A stretch of DNA of 64,000 nucleotides, taken from NCBI GenBank assembly GCA_017856435.1, contig JAFMFB010000001.1:1-64000 (forward strand). The letters run 5' to 3'. Source of the DNA: Burkholderiaceae bacterium. GTDB lineage: Bacteria > Pseudomonadota > Gammaproteobacteria > Burkholderiales > Burkholderiaceae_C. The position numbers and the translations under genes were made by a program. Positions 29,097-40,864 of this stretch are shown piece after piece (within the stretch, counting starts at the first letter, position 1; each line of letters opens with the position of its first letter). The notes beneath the pieces are model-generated. The model saw only the letters and a program-made list of their open reading frames with translations. It was not told the DNA's origin and searched no databases.

Positions 29097-30503
29097 TTAC
29101 TTGCCAATACAGAAGCTGGAAAAAATCACGCCCAGCAGGTCTTCATTGCTGAATTCGCCGGTGATTTGGTTGAGCTCGTTCTGAGACAGGCGCAGCTCTT
29201 CAGCCAACAGATCCAGCGCTGGCAACGTTGCTTTCAAGTGATCTGCGGCCATTGCCAGATGGGACTGGGCCTGACGCAAAGCCTGCACATGTCGCTGGCG
29301 GGCAATGAACAAGCCCTCCGCGTCGGCCTGCCAGCCGGCGATCTCCAGCAGCTTGCGCCGCAGGACATCCAACCCTTCGCCCGTTTTGGCTGAAAGACTC
29401 AGTGGCTGCTGCGCAGCTTGGCCGCTGAGTGCATCGGCCTTGTTCCAGATATTCAGTACCGTCACCTGGGGGGGGAGATGTTCTGCGATTTGGCGTGCAA
29501 TTTCGTGATCAGCGTTCAGGTAGCTTTCATCAAGCTGTCGGGTCAGGTCGTGCAGAAACAGCACCGCATCGGCGCCACGAATTTCATTCCATGCTCGCTC
29601 AATGCCAATCTTTTCAACTTCGTCATGGCTCTCGCGCAAGCCAGCCGTGTCGATCACATGCAGGGGCACGCCTTCAATTTGAATGGTTTGCTGCACCTTG
29701 TCGCGGGTTGTACCGGCAACCGGCGTGACGATGGCCAACTCCGCCCCGGCCAGCGCATTGAGCAGTGAACTCTTGCCGACATTGGGTTGGCCCGCCATGA
29801 CGACCTTGATGCCTTCACGCAACAGCGCGCCCTGGCGGGCGTGCTGCAACACCCGGCCGAGTTGCTCCTGCAAACGCTTGAGCTGCCCTTGGGCATCGGC
29901 TTTCTGCAGAAAATCAATTTCCTCTTCAGGAAAGTCCAGGGTTGCCTCAACCAACATGCGAAGGTGTATCAGGCGTTCGCGCAGATTTTCTATTTCGCGG
30001 GAAAACTCACCGATCAGTGAGCGGCTCGCGCTTCGGGCAGCCGCCTCGGTGCTGGCATCGATCAGGTCGGCGATGGCCTCAGCTTGCGCCAGATCGATCT
30101 TGTCATTGAGAAACGCCCGCTCTGTGAACTCACCCGGTCGCGCCAGTCGCATCGCGGCCAATCCGGCTGACTTCTCTTTGGTCTGGTCTTCCTTGGCCGC
30201 TTCAATGCATCGGGCCAGTAGAAGCTGCATCACAACCGGTCCGCCGTGCGCCTGTAGCTCCAGCACATCTTCACCGGTGTAGGAATTGGGGGCTGGGAAA
30301 TACAGGGCCAGGCCCTGGTCGATGGGCGATCCGTCCGCCGCCCTGAATACCAAGTAAGTCGCTTCGCGTGGATTGAGCGGACGGCCGCAAATCGTGTCGA
30401 TCAGAGGAGCCAAGTCAGGCCCGGACACTCTCACAATGCCCACACCGCCGCGGCCGGGTGCGGTGGCAATGGCAACAATCGGGTCCTGGTTGGCTGCTTT
30501 CAT
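29097..30503 (-). CDS. mnmE: tRNA modification GTPase MnmE
   Basis: With MnmG (encoded at 55.7 kb) it installs the (carboxymethyl)aminomethyl group at U34 of certain tRNAs. 468 residues. The N-terminal formyl-THF-binding domain contains [13 protein letters not shown], followed by a helical domain with an inserted G domain: [14 protein letters not shown] (G1), GTTRDKV (G2), DTAGLRE (G3) and NKAD (G4). It ends in the invariant CIGK. ATG 30503 is preferred over an in-frame TTG at 30515. It is the last gene of the rpmH-rnpA-yidD-yidC-mnmE run. Confidence 0.97.
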   Translation of the reverse strand: MKAANQDPIVAIATAPGRGGVGIVRVSGPDLAPLIDTICGRPLNPREATYLVFRAADGSPIDQGLALYFPAPNSYTGEDVLELQAHGGPVVMQLLLARCIEAAKEDQTKEKSAGLAAMRLARPGEFTERAFLNDKIDLAQAEAIADLIDASTEAAARSASRSLIGEFSREIENLRERLIHLRMLVEATLDFPEEEIDFLQKADAQGQLKRLQEQLGRVLQHARQGALLREGIKVVMAGQPNVGKSSLLNALAGAELAIVTPVAGTTRDKVQQTIQIEGVPLHVIDTAGLRESHDEVEKIGIERAWNEIRGADAVLFLHDLTRQLDESYLNADHEIARQIAEHLPPQVTVLNIWNKADALSGQAAQQPLSLSAKTGEGLDVLRRKLLEIAGWQADAEGLFIARQRHVQALRQAQSHLAMAADHLKATLPALDLLAEELRLSQNELNQITGEFSNEDLLGVIFSSFCIGK

Positions 30504-30543
30504 GTCCGGCGCCAAATGACATCAGCACGGCCTGATCAGATCA

Positions 30544-32232
30544 CTATTTGAACTTGGGCAGGTTGAATTGGGGTGGCACACCCATCCGGGTGTTAATCAA
30601 CCACTGCTGGGCAATCGACAGGATGTTATTGGTCAGCCAGTAAAGCACCAGGCCGGCCGGGAAGAAGAAGAACATCACACTGAACATCAGCGGCATGATC
30701 CACATCATCTTGGCCTGCATCGGATCGGGTGGTGCGGGGTTGAGGGCTGTCTGCAACAAGGTAGTCAGCGTCATCAGCAAAGGCAGGATGTAGTAAGGGT
30801 CCATGGCGGAGAGGTCCTTGATCCAGCCGATCCAGGGTGCATTGCGCATTTCCACCGATGAAAGCAAGACCCAGTACAAGGCGATAAAGAAGGGGATCTG
30901 GATCATGATAGGCAAACAGCCGCCCATCGGGTTGACCTTTTCCTCCCGGTAGATCTTCATCATTTCCTGTTGCATCTGCTGGGGGTTGTTTTTCAAGCGT
31001 TCGCGCATTTCCATGATGCGTGGGTTGATGGCTTTCATCTTCGCCATGCTGGCATAGGCCTTGGCATTGAGCCAATAAAACGCTATCTTCAACACCACCA
31101 CCAGGGCCACGATTGACCAACCCCAGTTGTGCAGAATTTTGTGCAGTTGGTCCAACAACCAATACAGCGGCTTGGCCAGGATAGTCAGCCAGCCATAGTC
31201 CTTGACCAGTTCAAGTCCGGGTGCAAGCGCTTCAAGTATTTTTTCTTCCTGCGGGCCGGCAAATAGTTTGGCTTCGATCGTCTTGCTGGTTTGCGGTGCG
31301 ATGTCACCCAGGGGCGTGATCATGCCAACCGAGTACAAGTTGTTGTCAACCTTGCGGACGAATAACTCCCTTGGCACACCCTTGGCCAAGAGCCATGCGC
31401 TGGCAAAGTAATGTTGCACCATGGCGACGTAGCCATTGTCAGCCTGTTTATCAATTTCAGCCTTGTTTTTTTCAATATCGCTGAACTCTATCTTTTGGAA
31501 TTTCTTGTTCTCGGTGTATACCGCTGGGCCCGTGAAGGTGGAGTAGAAGGCCGATTCACCAGTCAGCTTGTTGCCGTCCCTCACCAGTTGCAGATACATC
31601 TGAGGTGAGACAAGCGCTGGCCCGCTGTTACTAATTTCATTTCTTACTTTGAGGTCATATTGACCACGCACAACGGTGTAGGTTTTTGTCAGTTTGATGC
31701 CAGCCATTTCAGGAGATTCAAACCTGATTTCTAATTGGTTGGCCCCCTCTTTGAGCGCTCGTTCCCCGGGCACAAGCCGCATACTGGTTTTATGGGTCGG
31801 AAATGCGCCCCCAATCAGGCCACTTTGAGCCAGGTAAACCCGTTCCTTGCTCTGGTCGAGGAGGACAAATGGCTTCTTGGGGTCGTTGGGGTCTGCATGT
31901 TTTAACAACTCTGCTTTAACCAGGCTTGCCCCTTCGGTATCAAATGTCAGCTGCAGCACATCCGAGCTAACCACCACCATTTCACGTTGCACTGTTGGCG
32001 TGGTGATTGCCAAAGGGCCCTCGGTGGCAGCCAATTGGCTGCTGCTCGGCCCTTGGTTGGCTGTCGGTAATGGCTCCGTCTTGGATGAATTAGGCGCTTT
32101 GATTTCAGTTTTACTGGCCGGGGCAGGAAAGAACGTGGCAGGCCGACCGTTGTATAGCTGCCATTGATCCCATAGCAAAACCAGAGAAAAACCAAAAATC
32201 ACCCAAAGAATGGTGCGACGAATATCGTTCAT
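30544..32232 (-). CDS. yidC: Membrane protein insertase YidC
   Basis: Inserts and folds inner-membrane proteins with or without SecYEG. 562 residues. There is an N-terminal signal-anchor (TILWVIFGFSLVLLWDQW), a large periplasmic beta-sandwich (about 60-345), then the conserved Oxa1/YidC core. The core includes the cytoplasmic C1 hairpin (MKAINPRIMEMRERL, QQEMMKIYREEKVNPMGG) and hydrophobic spans with GWIKDLSAMDPYYILPLLM and MMWIMPLMFSVMFFFFPAGL. It lies 6 bp downstream of yidD. Confidence 0.97.
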   Translation of the reverse strand: MNDIRRTILWVIFGFSLVLLWDQWQLYNGRPATFFPAPASKTEIKAPNSSKTEPLPTANQGPSSSQLAATEGPLAITTPTVQREMVVVSSDVLQLTFDTEGASLVKAELLKHADPNDPKKPFVLLDQSKERVYLAQSGLIGGAFPTHKTSMRLVPGERALKEGANQLEIRFESPEMAGIKLTKTYTVVRGQYDLKVRNEISNSGPALVSPQMYLQLVRDGNKLTGESAFYSTFTGPAVYTENKKFQKIEFSDIEKNKAEIDKQADNGYVAMVQHYFASAWLLAKGVPRELFVRKVDNNLYSVGMITPLGDIAPQTSKTIEAKLFAGPQEEKILEALAPGLELVKDYGWLTILAKPLYWLLDQLHKILHNWGWSIVALVVVLKIAFYWLNAKAYASMAKMKAINPRIMEMRERLKNNPQQMQQEMMKIYREEKVNPMGGCLPIMIQIPFFIALYWVLLSSVEMRNAPWIGWIKDLSAMDPYYILPLLMTLTTLLQTALNPAPPDPMQAKMMWIMPLMFSVMFFFFPAGLVLYWLTNNILSIAQQWLINTRMGVPPQFNLPKFK

Positions 32233-32238
32233 AAGGGA

Positions 32239-32499
32239 CTACTTGTGAGAAATTGGGGTGAGCAACCGTGTAAACAAAGTTGGTTTTTCGCTGGGTACGG
32301 GATCGTGTCCACCATGGCACCAAGGATGACAACGCAACAATCTGCCCGCCGTCAGATAGGTCCCGACGGCCGCCCCATGACGCTCAAGCGCCGTGAGCGA
32401 ATAGGCTGAGCAGCTGGGCTCGAAACGACAGGATGACCCCAGCCAAGGACTTAGTACAAGCCGGTAGCCCTTGACCAGGCCGATCAATAGGCGCTTCAT
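32239..32499 (-). CDS. yidD: Membrane protein insertion efficiency factor YidD
   Basis: 86-residue membrane-associated protein assisting YidC-dependent insertion. The signature YRLVLSPWLGSSCRFEPSCS and YLTAGRLLRCHPWCHGGHDP carries the conserved cysteines. The start overlaps the rnpA stop (ATGA) and yidC follows by 6 bp, the standard order. Confidence 0.95.
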   Translation of the reverse strand: MKRLLIGLVKGYRLVLSPWLGSSCRFEPSCSAYSLTALERHGAAVGTYLTAGRLLRCHPWCHGGHDPVPSEKPTLFTRLLTPISHK

Positions 32500-32984
32500 G
32501 AGTGTTGGCTCCCTCTGGCAGAGACGGCCAGCAGAAGTTGTTTCAACTCTGCACAGACAGCCCGCTTGAGTGCTTCAGAGCTTGCACTGGGAAAACCTGC
32601 TCGTTTGAACTCTGCACGCAGGCGTACGACCAGTGCCGACTTTTGTTGGGTGCACTCCACTTTGCGAAACATTTCGTAGATCTGACGCCTTATCGTATTG
32701 CGAGTTGCAGATCGCTTGGCCCAGCGTTTTGGAATCAGTGCGCCGATCAGTATGGTGTCTGTGGGTTTGCCCGTAACAGGTCCCGTCGTCAGCGCTTGTT
32801 GACCAGTTCTAGTCAATCTGGTCACCTTTGCCAAGCGATCTGTCAATTCATTGTCACCCTCATTGGCATGCAAGGCAAAGTGCTCGGTTAGCGCCAGCTG
32901 GCGTCCCGATAGCACCTGCTGAAATTGACTGTGCGTCTTAAGGTGCTCCACGTTCAGGCGACAGTGGGCCTGACGTGCGCACAT
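32496..32984 (-). CDS. rnpA: Ribonuclease P protein component
   Basis: Protein subunit that assists RNase P RNA in tRNA 5' maturation. RnpA features are LKTHSQFQQVLSGRQL near the N-terminus, then the RNR signature in KRWAKRSATRNTIRRQIYEMFR, then VVRLRAEF. At 162 residues it is longer than the typical about 120, with an expanded loop between about 45 and 75. The ATG at 32984 gives an N-terminus (MCARQAHCRLN) not typical of RnpA; GTG 32951 (VEHLKTHSQF) is a realistic alternative. Confidence 0.93.
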   Translation of the reverse strand: MCARQAHCRLNVEHLKTHSQFQQVLSGRQLALTEHFALHANEGDNELTDRLAKVTRLTRTGQQALTTGPVTGKPTDTILIGALIPKRWAKRSATRNTIRRQIYEMFRKVECTQQKSALVVRLRAEFKRAGFPSASSEALKRAVCAELKQLLLAVSARGSQHS

Positions 32985-33059
32985 GCGTTAACCGGCCAGA
33001 CCCTGCGTGCGGCGCTTGGCGCTTTACGGGTCTGTTTCGTATCGTTAACGCCGCTCGGT

Positions 33060-33194
33060 TCAGACGGCAAGGCGTTTGCGGCCCTTGGCCCGACGCGCAT
33101 TGATCACCGCACGACCGCCACGGGTCTTCATGCGAACGAGAAAGCCGTGCGTACGTGCGCGACGGATCTTGGACGGTTGGTAAGTACGTTTCAT
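33060..33194 (-). CDS. rpmH: 50S ribosomal protein L34
   Basis: 44-residue ribosomal protein: it starts [18 protein letters not shown] and ends [11 protein letters not shown], the full L34 pattern. AGATAGAAAATG has only a weak purine-rich ribosome-binding site (GGAAAGATAG). It is the first gene of the leftward run away from the origin, about 75 bp upstream of rnpA. Confidence 0.97.
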   Translation of the reverse strand: MKRTYQPSKIRRARTHGFLVRMKTRGGRAVINARRAKGRKRLAV

Positions 33195-33319
33195 TTTCTA
33201 TCTTTCCGCGAAAAACCTGTGATTATCCCTAATTTTCATCGTTACGGCAATGGTCCCGCTTGCCTGATCCATTGATTGAGCATTCTTGGTTCGAATGCCA
33301 ATTCAGGTTTTCCCTAATT

Positions 33320-33328
33320 TGTGGATAA
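33320..33328 (-). promoter_or_regulatory. DnaA box (perfect)
   Basis: TGTGGATAA on the plus strand, i.e. TTATCCACA on the minus strand, an exact match to the consensus R-type box. It lies 63 bp upstream of dnaA. Confidence 0.85.
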
Positions 33329-33369
33329 GTTCTTGATAAATTAAGATTTCTAAGACCATTTTTGTTAGA

Positions 33370-33378
33370 ATATCCACA
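33370..33378 (+). promoter_or_regulatory. DnaA box (one mismatch)
   Basis: ATATCCACA, 8 of 9 to TTATCCACA, ending 12 bp before the dnaA start codon. Binding here would block translation-initiation-region transcription and suits dnaA autoregulation. Confidence 0.65.
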
Positions 33379-33390
33379 TTTTCATAGCGT

Positions 33391-34803
33391 ATGACCGATA
33401 GACAGCTTGGACGTCTGCCTGATTCTGGCGGATCCTCTTCTCAACCAAGCTTATGGCAAACCTGTCTTGATTTGCTGGCACAGGAAATCCCTGAGCAGCA
33501 ATTCAGCACCTGGCTCCGTCCGCTTCAGGCCGAGGTGTCAGCCGATGAGTCAAAAATCACTATTTTTGTTGCCAATCGCTTCAAACTTGATTGGGTTCGG
33601 GCTCAGTACAGCCAGCGTATAGCCAGCGCACTTAGCGCGGTTTTCGGTCATCCCATGGCCGTTGAGTTAGTGCTTACCCCCAGGGATTCCAATGCTGGGT
33701 TTGCTTCGCCTTCAAAATTATCTAAGTCCTCGTCCGCTCTTGAAGATATCGATATTGGCGAAGAGGCCTCTCTTGCGCCGGCGCGAAATCGCCTTAATAG
33801 CGTCTTGACGTTTGAGACCCTGGTGGAGGGGAACGCAAATCGCATGGCCCGTGCCGCTTCCATGCATGTCGCGGGGTTTCCCGGTCAGTTGTACAACCCC
33901 CTCTTTATTTATGGCGGTGTGGGGCTGGGCAAAACCCATTTGATGCATGCGATTGGCAATCGGCTTTTGGCTGAAAACCCGCTAGCGAAAGTTCTCTACA
34001 TCCATGCCGAACAGTTTGTCTCCGATGTGGTCAAGGCTTATCAGCGCAAGACTTTTGATGAGTTCAAGGACAAGTACCACTCGCTGGACTTGTTGTTGAT
34101 CGACGATGTGCAGTTTCTGGCCAACAAGGAGCGTACCCAGGAAGAGTTTTTCAACGCCTTTGAGGCCTTGCTTAACAAAAAGTCGCACATTGTCATGACC
34201 AGCGACACCTATCCGAAGGGCCTCACCGATATTCATGAGCGGCTGATTTCTCGCTTTGACTCAGGTCTGACTGTGGCCATTGAGCCCCCGGAGCTGGAGA
34301 TGCGGGTGGCCATCCTGATCAGCAAGGCACTGGCTGAAAACGCCTTCATGCCAGAAGAAGTTGCTTTTTTTGTTGCCAAAAATGTGCGTTCCAATGTGCG
34401 CGAACTAGAAGGCGCTTTGAGAAAAATTCTGGCCTACTCTCGGTTTAATCAAAAAGAAATTTCCATTCAATTGGCGCGGGAGGCCCTAAGGGATCTGCTT
34501 TCCATTCAAAACCGCCAGATTTCTGTAGAAAACATTCAAAAAACAGTGGCCGACTTTTACAAGATCAAAGTTGCCGACATGTACTCCAAAAAACGACCCG
34601 CCAGCATTGCCAGGCCACGTCAAATTGCCATGTATCTGGCCAAGGAGCTGACCCAAAAGAGCCTTCCGGAGATCGGCGAACTGTTTGGCGGGCGGGATCA
34701 CACAACCGTTTTGCATGCTGTTCGAAAGATTGGCGGTGAACGACAGCAAAACAATGAGCTGAACCAACAACTTCATGTGCTGGAACAGACCCTCAAAGGC
34801 TAA
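33391..34803 (+). CDS. dnaA: Chromosomal replication initiator protein DnaA
   Basis: AAA+ initiator that binds DnaA boxes and opens oriC. 470 residues. Domain I is about 20-90 ([22 protein letters not shown]) and domain II a short linker. Domain III carries Walker [10 protein letters not shown] (175-183) and Walker [11 protein letters not shown]. Domain IV has the DnaA signature [15 protein letters not shown]. The ATG at 33391 lacks an obvious Shine-Dalgarno sequence. The N-terminal 18 residues ([17 protein letters not shown]) are an unusual extension, so a later start is conceivable. Confidence 0.97.
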   Translation: MTDRQLGRLPDSGGSSSQPSLWQTCLDLLAQEIPEQQFSTWLRPLQAEVSADESKITIFVANRFKLDWVRAQYSQRIASALSAVFGHPMAVELVLTPRDSNAGFASPSKLSKSSSALEDIDIGEEASLAPARNRLNSVLTFETLVEGNANRMARAASMHVAGFPGQLYNPLFIYGGVGLGKTHLMHAIGNRLLAENPLAKVLYIHAEQFVSDVVKAYQRKTFDEFKDKYHSLDLLLIDDVQFLANKERTQEEFFNAFEALLNKKSHIVMTSDTYPKGLTDIHERLISRFDSGLTVAIEPPELEMRVAILISKALAENAFMPEEVAFFVAKNVRSNVRELEGALRKILAYSRFNQKEISIQLAREALRDLLSIQNRQISVENIQKTVADFYKIKVADMYSKKRPASIARPRQIAMYLAKELTQKSLPEIGELFGGRDHTTVLHAVRKIGGERQQNNELNQQLHVLEQTLKG

Positions 34804-35064
34804 AACCACCCGCCATGAACATCAAAATAAGCCGGTTCCCGCAAAACCCTGGGGATAGATTTAGAACAAGCCCCGAGTTATCCACAGATTTGGTGATTTC
34901 AGTTAGTTTATTCATATCCTTCAGTGTTCGGTTCCAATGGCTATAAACAAGGGTTTACCTTCTGCAAGTACTTGATAAAAAAAGAGAAAATCTAACTGTT
35001 CACAGATACGGCGCTGCTTTACCTACTACAACTATCTTTAAATAAAGAATCAAGAAAGACTGAC
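34804..35064. other. dnaA-dnaN intergenic region, second candidate origin segment
   Basis: 261-bp strongly A/T-rich gap, unusually long for a dnaA-dnaN operon. It holds a perfect DnaA box (34878-34886), weaker 7-of-9 matches at 34850-34858 (minus) and 34996-35004, and A/T tracts at 34976-34993 and 35035-35055 that could serve as an unwinding element. In several proteobacteria oriC lies here; it may also hold the dnaN promoter. Confidence 0.55.
34878..34886 (+). promoter_or_regulatory. DnaA box (perfect)
   Basis: TTATCCACA, an exact consensus DnaA box, 75 bp after the dnaA stop and about 180 bp before dnaN. Confidence 0.85.
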
Positions 35065-36171
35065 ATGATCGTCCTTAAGTCAACTCAAGAAAAAGTTCTT
35101 TCAGTTCTTCAATCCGTTTCCGGCATTGTTGAGCGTCGTCACACCCTGCCGATTTTGGCCAATGTGATGATCCGCAAGACAGGGCGTGCCTTGCAATTCA
35201 CGACCAGTGATCTTGAAATTCAAATTCGTACAACGGCAGAGCTGGACGGTGACGCGGGCGACTTCACCACCACCTTGGGTGCACGCAAACTGATTGACAT
35301 CCTTCGCACCATGCCATCCGATCAGACCGTTTCGCTGGAGTCGTCCCAGGCCAAGTTAATCCTGAAGGGAGGCAAAAGCAAATTCACCTTGCAGGCATTG
35401 CCTGCAGAAGACTTTCCCCTGGTACAGGAGTCTGCCACGTTCGGCCCTGCTTTCAGCGTGCCGCAGAAAACTCTGAAAGAGTTGCTGCGCCAGGTTTCCT
35501 TTGCCATGGCGGTCCATGATATTCGTTACTACCTTAACGGGATTTTGTTTGTTGCTGAGGGCAAACAATTGAGTTTGGTCGCTACGGATGGCCACCGTCT
35601 GGCATTCACTTCGGCCATGCTTGATGTAGAGGTCCCAAAGCAGGAGGTCATCTTGCCGCGCAAGACCGTCCTTGAAATGCAACGCCTTCTCAGTGACGCA
35701 GATGGCGCGATTGAAATGAGGTTTGCCAACAACCAGGCAAAGTTCATTTTTGATGGCATGGAATTTGTCACCAAACTGGTTGAGGGAAAGTTTCCTGATT
35801 ACAACCGTGTCATTCCCAAAAATCATAAGAATGCCATCATCTTGGGTCGCACAACCCTACTGTCAAGCTTGCAACGCACAGCCATCCTGACCAGCGACAA
35901 GTTCAAGGGCGTACGACTAAATCTGGAACCAGGAAGCCTGCAGGTGGCCTCCAGCAATGCCGAGCAGGAAGAAGCGATGGATGAGATGGATATCGACTAC
36001 AGCGGACCCAGCATAGAAATTGGTTTCAATGTCAGCTACCTGATCGATGTGCTTGCCAATATGGAGCAGGAAATGGTCAAGCTGGAGTTGTCCGATGCCA
36101 ACAGCTCGGCGCTGATATCCAACCCAGAAAACAACAGCTTCAAATACGTGGTCATGCCCATGCGTATCTAG
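35065..36171 (+). CDS. dnaN: DNA polymerase III beta subunit (sliding clamp)
   Basis: Ring-shaped processivity clamp. 368 residues with three clamp domains. It begins MIVLKSTQEKVLSVLQSVSGIVERRHTLPIL and ends in the canonical YVVMPMRI, which lies beside the hydrophobic partner-binding pocket. AAGAAAG precedes the ATG. gyrB follows after 83 bp with no recF between them. Confidence 0.97.
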   Translation: MIVLKSTQEKVLSVLQSVSGIVERRHTLPILANVMIRKTGRALQFTTSDLEIQIRTTAELDGDAGDFTTTLGARKLIDILRTMPSDQTVSLESSQAKLILKGGKSKFTLQALPAEDFPLVQESATFGPAFSVPQKTLKELLRQVSFAMAVHDIRYYLNGILFVAEGKQLSLVATDGHRLAFTSAMLDVEVPKQEVILPRKTVLEMQRLLSDADGAIEMRFANNQAKFIFDGMEFVTKLVEGKFPDYNRVIPKNHKNAIILGRTTLLSSLQRTAILTSDKFKGVRLNLEPGSLQVASSNAEQEEAMDEMDIDYSGPSIEIGFNVSYLIDVLANMEQEMVKLELSDANSSALISNPENNSFKYVVMPMRI

Positions 36172-36239
36172 AAACTTCCGGTAGCACCGCGCAAATTTAT
36201 AAGTAGCGCGGCATGAGCAATCACTCTTTTGATAGTTAG

Positions 36240-38804
<2,565 letters not shown>

Positions 38805-38813
38805 TGTCCGGTG

Positions 38814-39428
38814 ATGCTGAGATCGATAATTGTTCTTGCTGCAGCCGTTGCCCCCTTCATGAGTCACGCCATCGAAGAGCCTGTCTACGAGGTTAAAAGA
38901 CGTATCGACGATGTTGAGATTCGCAGCTATGCGCCCTATTTGGTGGCGGAGGTTGTGGTTGACGGCCCACCGGAAGAGGCGGGAAAGGCGGCCTTTCCGA
39001 TTCTGGCGGCTTATATCTTTGGTAAGAACAAGGGCGAACGCAAGCTCGAAATGACAGCGCCGGTGACGCAATCGAAGGATCCTGTCAAGATGGCGATGAC
39101 GGCCCCGGTCACGCAGACGGCCAAGGGGGGGAGATTCGTGGTGCAGTTTGTGCTGCCGCGAGACGTCACCCTGGAAACGGCCCCCGAACCGCTTGACCCT
39201 CGCGTCCAGGTACGACAAGTGCCGGCTCATTCGGTGGCTGCGATTCGTTATTCGGGCCGTTGGACGCAGGCCAATGATGAGGAGCACATAAATAAGCTTC
39301 AGGCCATTATGCGCAGCGCCGGGGTTACCTGGTCGGGCGAGCCCATTCTTTCACGCTACAACGCTCCCTTTACACCGTGGTTCCTGCGGCGAAATGAAGT
39401 CTGGTTGGCACTTCCCCAGGAAAATTGA
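38814..39428 (+). CDS. SOUL-family haem-binding protein, exported
   Basis: 204-residue protein with a signal peptide (SIIVLAAAVAPFMSHA), then the SOUL domain: YEVKRRIDDVEIRSYAPYLVAEV at the start, KLEMTAPVTQ and KMAMTAPVTQ in the middle, and RYNAPFTPWFLRRNEVWLAL at the end. Family members bind haem or tetrapyrrole loosely; the role in bacteria is unclear. It starts 9 bp after the gyrB stop with no distinct Shine-Dalgarno sequence, suggesting coupling to gyrB translation. The GTG at 38811 is one codon upstream. Confidence 0.88.
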   Translation: MLRSIIVLAAAVAPFMSHAIEEPVYEVKRRIDDVEIRSYAPYLVAEVVVDGPPEEAGKAAFPILAAYIFGKNKGERKLEMTAPVTQSKDPVKMAMTAPVTQTAKGGRFVVQFVLPRDVTLETAPEPLDPRVQVRQVPAHSVAAIRYSGRWTQANDEEHINKLQAIMRSAGVTWSGEPILSRYNAPFTPWFLRRNEVWLALPQEN

Positions 39429-39594
39429 CGCCCACCCGCCCGTTTTGGGGTGTTGCTTATTTCAAGTCGGGTGAAGCCAAGAGCGGCCTCGCCTCTGCGA
39501 ACAGACCCATTGTGAGCTATTGTTTTTTCAACGGTTTTTATTCCCTCACAATGCCCCTGCAGCTACAGCAGTAACTAGGGAAGGGGCCGGAGAA

Positions 39595-40662
39595 TTATTT
39601 TTTCTGGCGATTCAGTTCCAGCTGAGCATCCACCAGCCTGACCGTTTCATCCACCACCGGGTGGCGCAGACCGTGCTGGGCTGCGATGGACTGGACCAGT
39701 CGGTCCACACGCTCAATATTGGGGGCGCCACCGTACAGGGCGCGCGCTGCAGAGGAGGGGCTGCCCAGCCCCTGTGCAGCGGCGGCATATTTTTCAAACG
39801 GCACCATGTCGCTGGGATGAGCACCCAACTTCACACAGAGATCGCTTACCCAGTTATAGACAGCGCCAGCGGCTGCCAGATCGGAGTGGACGGCCTCCTT
39901 GATGGGTCGAATACCCTCCGCTGTGACGCACCGGTAGTTGCCCGCCAGCAGCATGCTCCACTTGGCCAGTGGGACGAACACAGAGTCATGAACCTTGAGT
40001 TTGACCGGCAGCTCCAGCCGCTCACCGTTCACCTCCAGCCGAGCGGCTTCAATGTCAGACTGCAACTGGCGCAATATGGCCGTGTGCGCCTCCGAGTCAA
40101 AGCGCGCGGCCTTGAAGTTGGTCGGCAGGCGAACCTGCAGCACATTCACCGGCTCTTCCGGCGGCCTGAAGGCCTGGGGATCCGGGCTGCACAGGGTCAT
40201 GCACTTTGGATCAAAACTATCCCACACACCAGGGTCGGTGAAAGCGTTGCGACAGGCTTGCAAATCGACCCCAGGCAGGCGGGCCAGATAGGGCAGCGGG
40301 GGCATGTTCATGATCGACATGCACGGTTTTTTTGATTTCGCAATCGCCTCCAGCAACTCCCTGACACCGGGGCTTCGGTATTGTGGCTCCTGCATGGCCA
40401 GGCCAATCAGGTCGAAATCCGCCGGATTGACATCGGCCGGGCCAGCGCCCCGCACCTTGCCCGGTAATTTGCGAGTATCGATTTCCACCAGACCCTCGCG
40501 CCCCTTGATCGGCATCCGTACCCTAAAGCCTTCCTTGTTGATCAAGTCTGCTTCGGCCGGGAGGCAGACCAGGGTGGCGCTGTGGCCCGCCATCAGCAAC
40601 TTGCTGGCGAGCAAGGAGCCATAGGAAGCGCCAAGAATGAGAATGTTGTACGGATTGTTCAT
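39595..40662 (-). CDS. Ketopantoate-reductase-like (6PGDH-fold) protein of unknown substrate
   Basis: 355 residues. The N-terminal Rossmann region (ILILGASYGSLLASKLLMAGH) resembles the NADP-binding half of 2-dehydropantoate reductase, and a helical C-terminal half fits the ketopantoate-reductase C domain (YNWVSDLCVKLGAHPSDMVPF). The dinucleotide motif GASYGS departs from the usual GxGxxG, and the length exceeds PanE (about 300), so it may have another substrate or a weakened cofactor site. It stands alone, convergent with the SOUL gene and divergent from the NnrU gene. Confidence 0.75.
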   Translation of the reverse strand: MNNPYNILILGASYGSLLASKLLMAGHSATLVCLPAEADLINKEGFRVRMPIKGREGLVEIDTRKLPGKVRGAGPADVNPADFDLIGLAMQEPQYRSPGVRELLEAIAKSKKPCMSIMNMPPLPYLARLPGVDLQACRNAFTDPGVWDSFDPKCMTLCSPDPQAFRPPEEPVNVLQVRLPTNFKAARFDSEAHTAILRQLQSDIEAARLEVNGERLELPVKLKVHDSVFVPLAKWSMLLAGNYRCVTAEGIRPIKEAVHSDLAAAGAVYNWVSDLCVKLGAHPSDMVPFEKYAAAAQGLGSPSSAARALYGGAPNIERVDRLVQSIAAQHGLRHPVVDETVRLVDAQLELNRQKK

Positions 40663-40864
40663 GGGGTTGTTACTTTGAAATTAGAAAAGCCAGACGGTAT
40701 TGGAAAAATTTATGGATCAGGCGATCTATTCTAATGGGGTGACCAAAAAAGTGTTTCATGATTCTCTTGTCGACGAAAATAGGCGAGAAGGGGCAGAAGG
40801 CAAATGCTTCCCGCCTTATTTTTTGGGTTGGCGTGGAGATGAACATCTGGCAAGGGGGTTGACG

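Larger units (their letters stand above)
33195..33390. other. rpmH-dnaA intergenic region, candidate oriC / dnaA promoter
   Basis: 196-bp A/T-rich region from which transcription diverges (rpmH leftward, dnaA rightward). It contains one perfect and one near-perfect DnaA box and several A/T runs (33330-33372). Together with the dnaA-dnaN gap it is the likeliest place for the chromosomal origin. The box count here is low, so it may instead be mainly the autoregulated dnaA promoter. Confidence 0.55.

Noticed and set aside
36187-36211. CCGCGC/GCGCGG hairpin before gyrB as a regulatory element
   Set aside because: A 6-bp stem in the dnaN-gyrB leader without a T run or known motif; noted in the gyrB entry only.
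40700-40864. N-terminal 55-residue extension of the NnrU protein
   Set aside because: The extension is hydrophilic and unlike the family, while ATG 40865 has an AAGGGGG site and begins the conserved first membrane span.
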